8,457 bases of DNA, from NCBI GenBank assembly GCA_041746415.1, contig JBGTHB010000036.1, positions 1 through 8,457 on the forward strand, given 5' to 3'. The notes under the pieces are model-generated. The model worked only from the letters and a program-made list of their open reading frames with translations. It did no database searches and was not told the DNA's origin. This document shows, in pieces, positions 6,194 through 8,457 of this stretch (the first letter of the stretch is position 1; each line of letters begins with the position of its first letter). The position numbers were made by a program, and so were the translations under genes. Origin of the DNA: JBGTHB01 sp041746415 (GTDB lineage Bacteria > Pseudomonadota > Gammaproteobacteria > Coxiellales > Coxiellaceae).

Positions 6194-7993
6194 ATGAGTG
6201 CTATTACCCGTAATTTTTCTATTATCGCGCATATTGATCATGGTAAATCCACGCTGTCGGATCGCTTGATCCAACAATGTGGTGGCTTAACAGCGCGTGA
6301 AATGAAGGCGCAGGTGCTCGATTCGCTTGAAATTGAGCGTGAACGCGGTATTACTATTAAGGCACAAAGCGTAACGTTATATTACACCGCGATGGATGGT
6401 AAGACGTATCAATTAAATTTTATCGACACCCCAGGGCACGTCGACTTTGCTTATGAAGTATCGCGATCCTTGTCTGCTTGTGAAGGTGCCTTATTAGTTG
6501 TTGATGCCGCACAAGGGGTTGAAGCACAAACTGTTGCCACTTGTTATACCGCGATTGATCAAGGCTTAGAAGTGATTCCGGTATTAAATAAAATTGATTT
6601 GCCGCAAGCGGATCCAGATAAGGTGCGCCAAGAAATTGAAGACGTCATTGGCATACAAGCAATTGATGCGTTAGAAGTAAGTGCTAAAGCGGGAATCGGT
6701 ATTACTGAATTATTGGAACGAATTGTGCGCGATGTGCCGCCGCCACAAGGGGATCCGAATGCGCCACTACAAGCGCTCATTATTGACTCTTGGTTTGATA
6801 ATTATTTAGGTGTGGTGTCGCTGGTGCGCATTAAAAACGGTGGACTGAAAAAAGGCGATAAAATAAAAATGATCTCAACCCAAAAAGAACATGTGGTGGA
6901 TCAAGTCGGGATTTTTACCCCCAAACGCACTCCCTTAGAAGAATTAAAAACGGATGAAGTAGGTTATATCGTAGCCAGCATTAAAGATATTTTTGGCGCC
7001 CCAGTCGGTGATACCATTGTGCACGCAAAAAACGGTGCGGAAAAACCGTTACCTGGTTTTAAAATGGTAAGACCACAAGTGTTTGCTGGATTGTACCCGT
7101 CCGACAGTGCGGACTTCGAAGCATTTCGTGAAGCGTTATCTAAGTTGCGTTTAAATGACGCGTCATTGATTTATGAACCTGAATCGTCAGAAGCCTTAGG
7201 GTTTGGGTTTCGTTGTGGCTTTTTAGGTATGCTGCACATGGAAATTGTACAAGAGCGTTTAGAGCGTGAATACGATTTAGATTTAATTACTACCGCACCC
7301 ACCGTAATTTACGAAGTGATTACCAAAACAGATGAAACGCTTTACATTGATAATCCGGCAGGATTGCCTGAATCGAATTACATTAAAGAAGTGCGTGAAC
7401 CTGTGGCTGAAGTCAATATTTTAACACCATCTGAATACGTGGGGGCGGTGTTGACGTTGTGTACTGAAAAACGCGGCGTGCAAAAGAAAATGAATTACAT
7501 GACAAATCAAGTTGCGATTACTTATCATATTCCAATGAGTGAGGTGGTGTTGGATTTTTTTGATCGCTTGAAATCCGCTAGCCGCGGCTTTGCTTCGTTG
7601 GATTATGCGTTCCATCATTTTGAAAATGCGGATTTAATTAAATTAGATATTATGGTTAACGGTCAAAAAGTGGATGCCTTAACCAATATTGTGCATCGTG
7701 ATCACTCTGCTAGTCGTGGACGAGCATTGACAGAGAAGTTAAAAGAATTGATTCCTCGGCAAATGTTTGATGTGGCGATCCAAGCTTCCATTGGCGCTAA
7801 AATTATTGCACGCACTTCAGTTAAGGCATTACGCAAAAATGTAACAGCCAAGTGTTATGGTGGTGATGTCAGTCGTAAACGGAAATTGTTGGAAAAACAA
7901 AAAGCCGGAAAAAAACGTATGAAACAAGTAGGGAAAATTTCTATTCCCCAAGAAGCGTTTTTATCGGTATTGCAAATTGATAAAAAAAGTTAA
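6194..7993 (+). CDS. lepA: Elongation factor 4 (LepA), ribosome-associated translational GTPase
   Basis: LepA/EF4 is an EF-G-like GTPase that acts on ribosomes in initiation, back-translocation or stalling under stress. The 599-residue product matches the E. coli length. GTPase motifs are G1 AHIDHGKST (12-20), G2 RGITI (51-55), G3 DTPGH (78-82), G4 NKID (132-135) and G5 SAK. EF-G-like domains II, III and V follow, then the LepA-specific basic C-terminal domain with RKRKLLEKQKAGKKRMKQ and IPQEAFLSVLQ. The frame extends in-frame to an ATG at 6167. I chose ATG 6194 because MSAITRNFSIIAHIDHGKST aligns with the family N-terminus (MKNIRNFSIIAHIDHGKST in E. coli). Neither start has a recognisable ribosome site. 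Eight bases separate its stop from rnc, so the two are cotranscribed. The gene for signal peptidase I, usually between lepA and rnc, is absent. Confidence 0.96.
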   Translation: MSAITRNFSIIAHIDHGKSTLSDRLIQQCGGLTAREMKAQVLDSLEIERERGITIKAQSVTLYYTAMDGKTYQLNFIDTPGHVDFAYEVSRSLSACEGALLVVDAAQGVEAQTVATCYTAIDQGLEVIPVLNKIDLPQADPDKVRQEIEDVIGIQAIDALEVSAKAGIGITELLERIVRDVPPPQGDPNAPLQALIIDSWFDNYLGVVSLVRIKNGGLKKGDKIKMISTQKEHVVDQVGIFTPKRTPLEELKTDEVGYIVASIKDIFGAPVGDTIVHAKNGAEKPLPGFKMVRPQVFAGLYPSDSADFEAFREALSKLRLNDASLIYEPESSEALGFGFRCGFLGMLHMEIVQERLEREYDLDLITTAPTVIYEVITKTDETLYIDNPAGLPESNYIKEVREPVAEVNILTPSEYVGAVLTLCTEKRGVQKKMNYMTNQVAITYHIPMSEVVLDFFDRLKSASRGFASLDYAFHHFENADLIKLDIMVNGQKVDALTNIVHRDHSASRGRALTEKLKELIPRQMFDVAIQASIGAKIIARTSVKALRKNVTAKCYGGDVSRKRKLLEKQKAGKKRMKQVGKISIPQEAFLSVLQIDKKS

Positions 7994-8001
7994 AGGTAGA
8001 C

Positions 8002-8457
8002 ATGCAGGCGTTATGTGAAAAATTAGGTTACGTTTTTAAGGACGTGCAGCTTTTAGAACGAGCGTTGCGCCATCGTTCTTGTGGCACGCCTAATAATGAG
8101 CGGCTGGAATTTTTAGGGGATGCCGTACTGGGATTTTTGATTGCCGAAGAATTATTTAAGCAGCACCTCGCCATTCGAGAAGGCGGTTTATCGCGTATGC
8201 GTTCTTCGTTAGTGAACAGTGATATTTTGGCCCAACTTTCCCAGCAATTAACGTTAGATGTTTATATTCAACTTGGTACAGGTGAAGAAAAAACAGGTGG
8301 GCGTAAGCGACCTTCAATTTTAGCTGATGCGGTTGAGGCCATGATCGGTGCGATTTATTTAGATGGTGGTATAGATAAAACGCGTGCTTGTGTGCTGCGA
8401 TGGTATGGTGATTTGGTAACGGATTTGGCGAGCTTAGAACCACAAAAAGACGCTAAG
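8002..8457 (+). CDS. rnc: Ribonuclease III, N-terminal part (truncated by the window edge)
   Basis: RNase III is an Mg(2+)-dependent homodimeric endonuclease that cuts double-stranded RNA, processing rRNA precursors and regulating mRNAs. The frame from ATG 8002 is open for 152 codons to the end of the window with no stop. It begins MQALCEKLGYVFKDVQLLER and contains the family signature NERLEFLGDAVL (32-43), EGGLSRMRSSLV (60-71), LGTGEEKTGGRKRPSILADAVEAMIGAIYLD and a helix with the family's conserved WY. The expected catalytic and metal-binding acids are all present: E33, E36, D40, E60, D109 and E112. Translation starts five bases after AAAGG. The double-stranded-RNA-binding domain should lie just past the window (E. 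coli full length is 226 residues). The gene is cotranscribed with lepA. Confidence 0.95.
   Translation, partial: MQALCEKLGYVFKDVQLLERALRHRSCGTPNNERLEFLGDAVLGFLIAEELFKQHLAIREGGLSRMRSSLVNSDILAQLSQQLTLDVYIQLGTGEEKTGGRKRPSILADAVEAMIGAIYLDGGIDKTRACVLRWYGDLVTDLASLEPQKDAK

Noticed and set aside
8156..8443. 95-codon minus-strand open frame at the right end
   Set aside because: It is antisense to the clear RNase III coding sequence and resembles no known protein.

Overview
The window looks like chromosomal DNA from a gammaproteobacterium of moderate to low GC content. The AccA, TilS, LepA and RNase III proteins align from memory with their Escherichia coli counterparts in length and motifs, and the accA-tilS neighbourhood is common in gammaproteobacteria. 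A Legionellales-like or similar lineage is possible, but that is a guess and the genus cannot be read from this sequence.

Layout. (1) A ZIP-family metal permease gene lies on the minus strand at 1-714. Its best-supported start is a rare ATT codon at 712-714, behind a strong Shine-Dalgarno. (2) A divergent regulatory region at about 727-849 separates it from accA. (3) accA, tilS and copA (850-5235, plus strand) form a compressed operon in which each gene overlaps the next by 14-19 bases. They encode the alpha subunit of the acetyl-CoA carboxylase carboxyltransferase, tRNA(Ile)-lysidine synthetase and a Cu(+)-exporting P1B-type ATPase. (4) A two-gene HEPN/minimal-nucleotidyltransferase module at 5334-6070 has a 4-base stop/start overlap. 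It carries the intact R-x4-H-x-Y and G-S-x10-D-x-D motifs expected of a type VII-like toxin-antitoxin pair. (5) A 96-base spacer holds an imperfect inverted repeat and a candidate promoter. (6) lepA (elongation factor 4) starts at 6194 and is followed after 8 bases by the 5' part of rnc (RNase III), which runs off the right end.

Function. The housekeeping genes cover fatty-acid precursor synthesis, tRNA decoding, translation under stress and RNA processing. Metal handling appears twice: a probable importer at the left and a copper exporter cotranslated with tilS. The accessory element is the HEPN/MNT pair between the two housekeeping blocks. No rRNA, tRNA, IS element, CRISPR array or strong intrinsic terminator was recognised. 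I did not find a wholly undescribed system. The observations most worth checking are the HEPN/MNT pair, the ATT start, the possibly leaderless lepA mRNA and the missing lepB between lepA and rnc.
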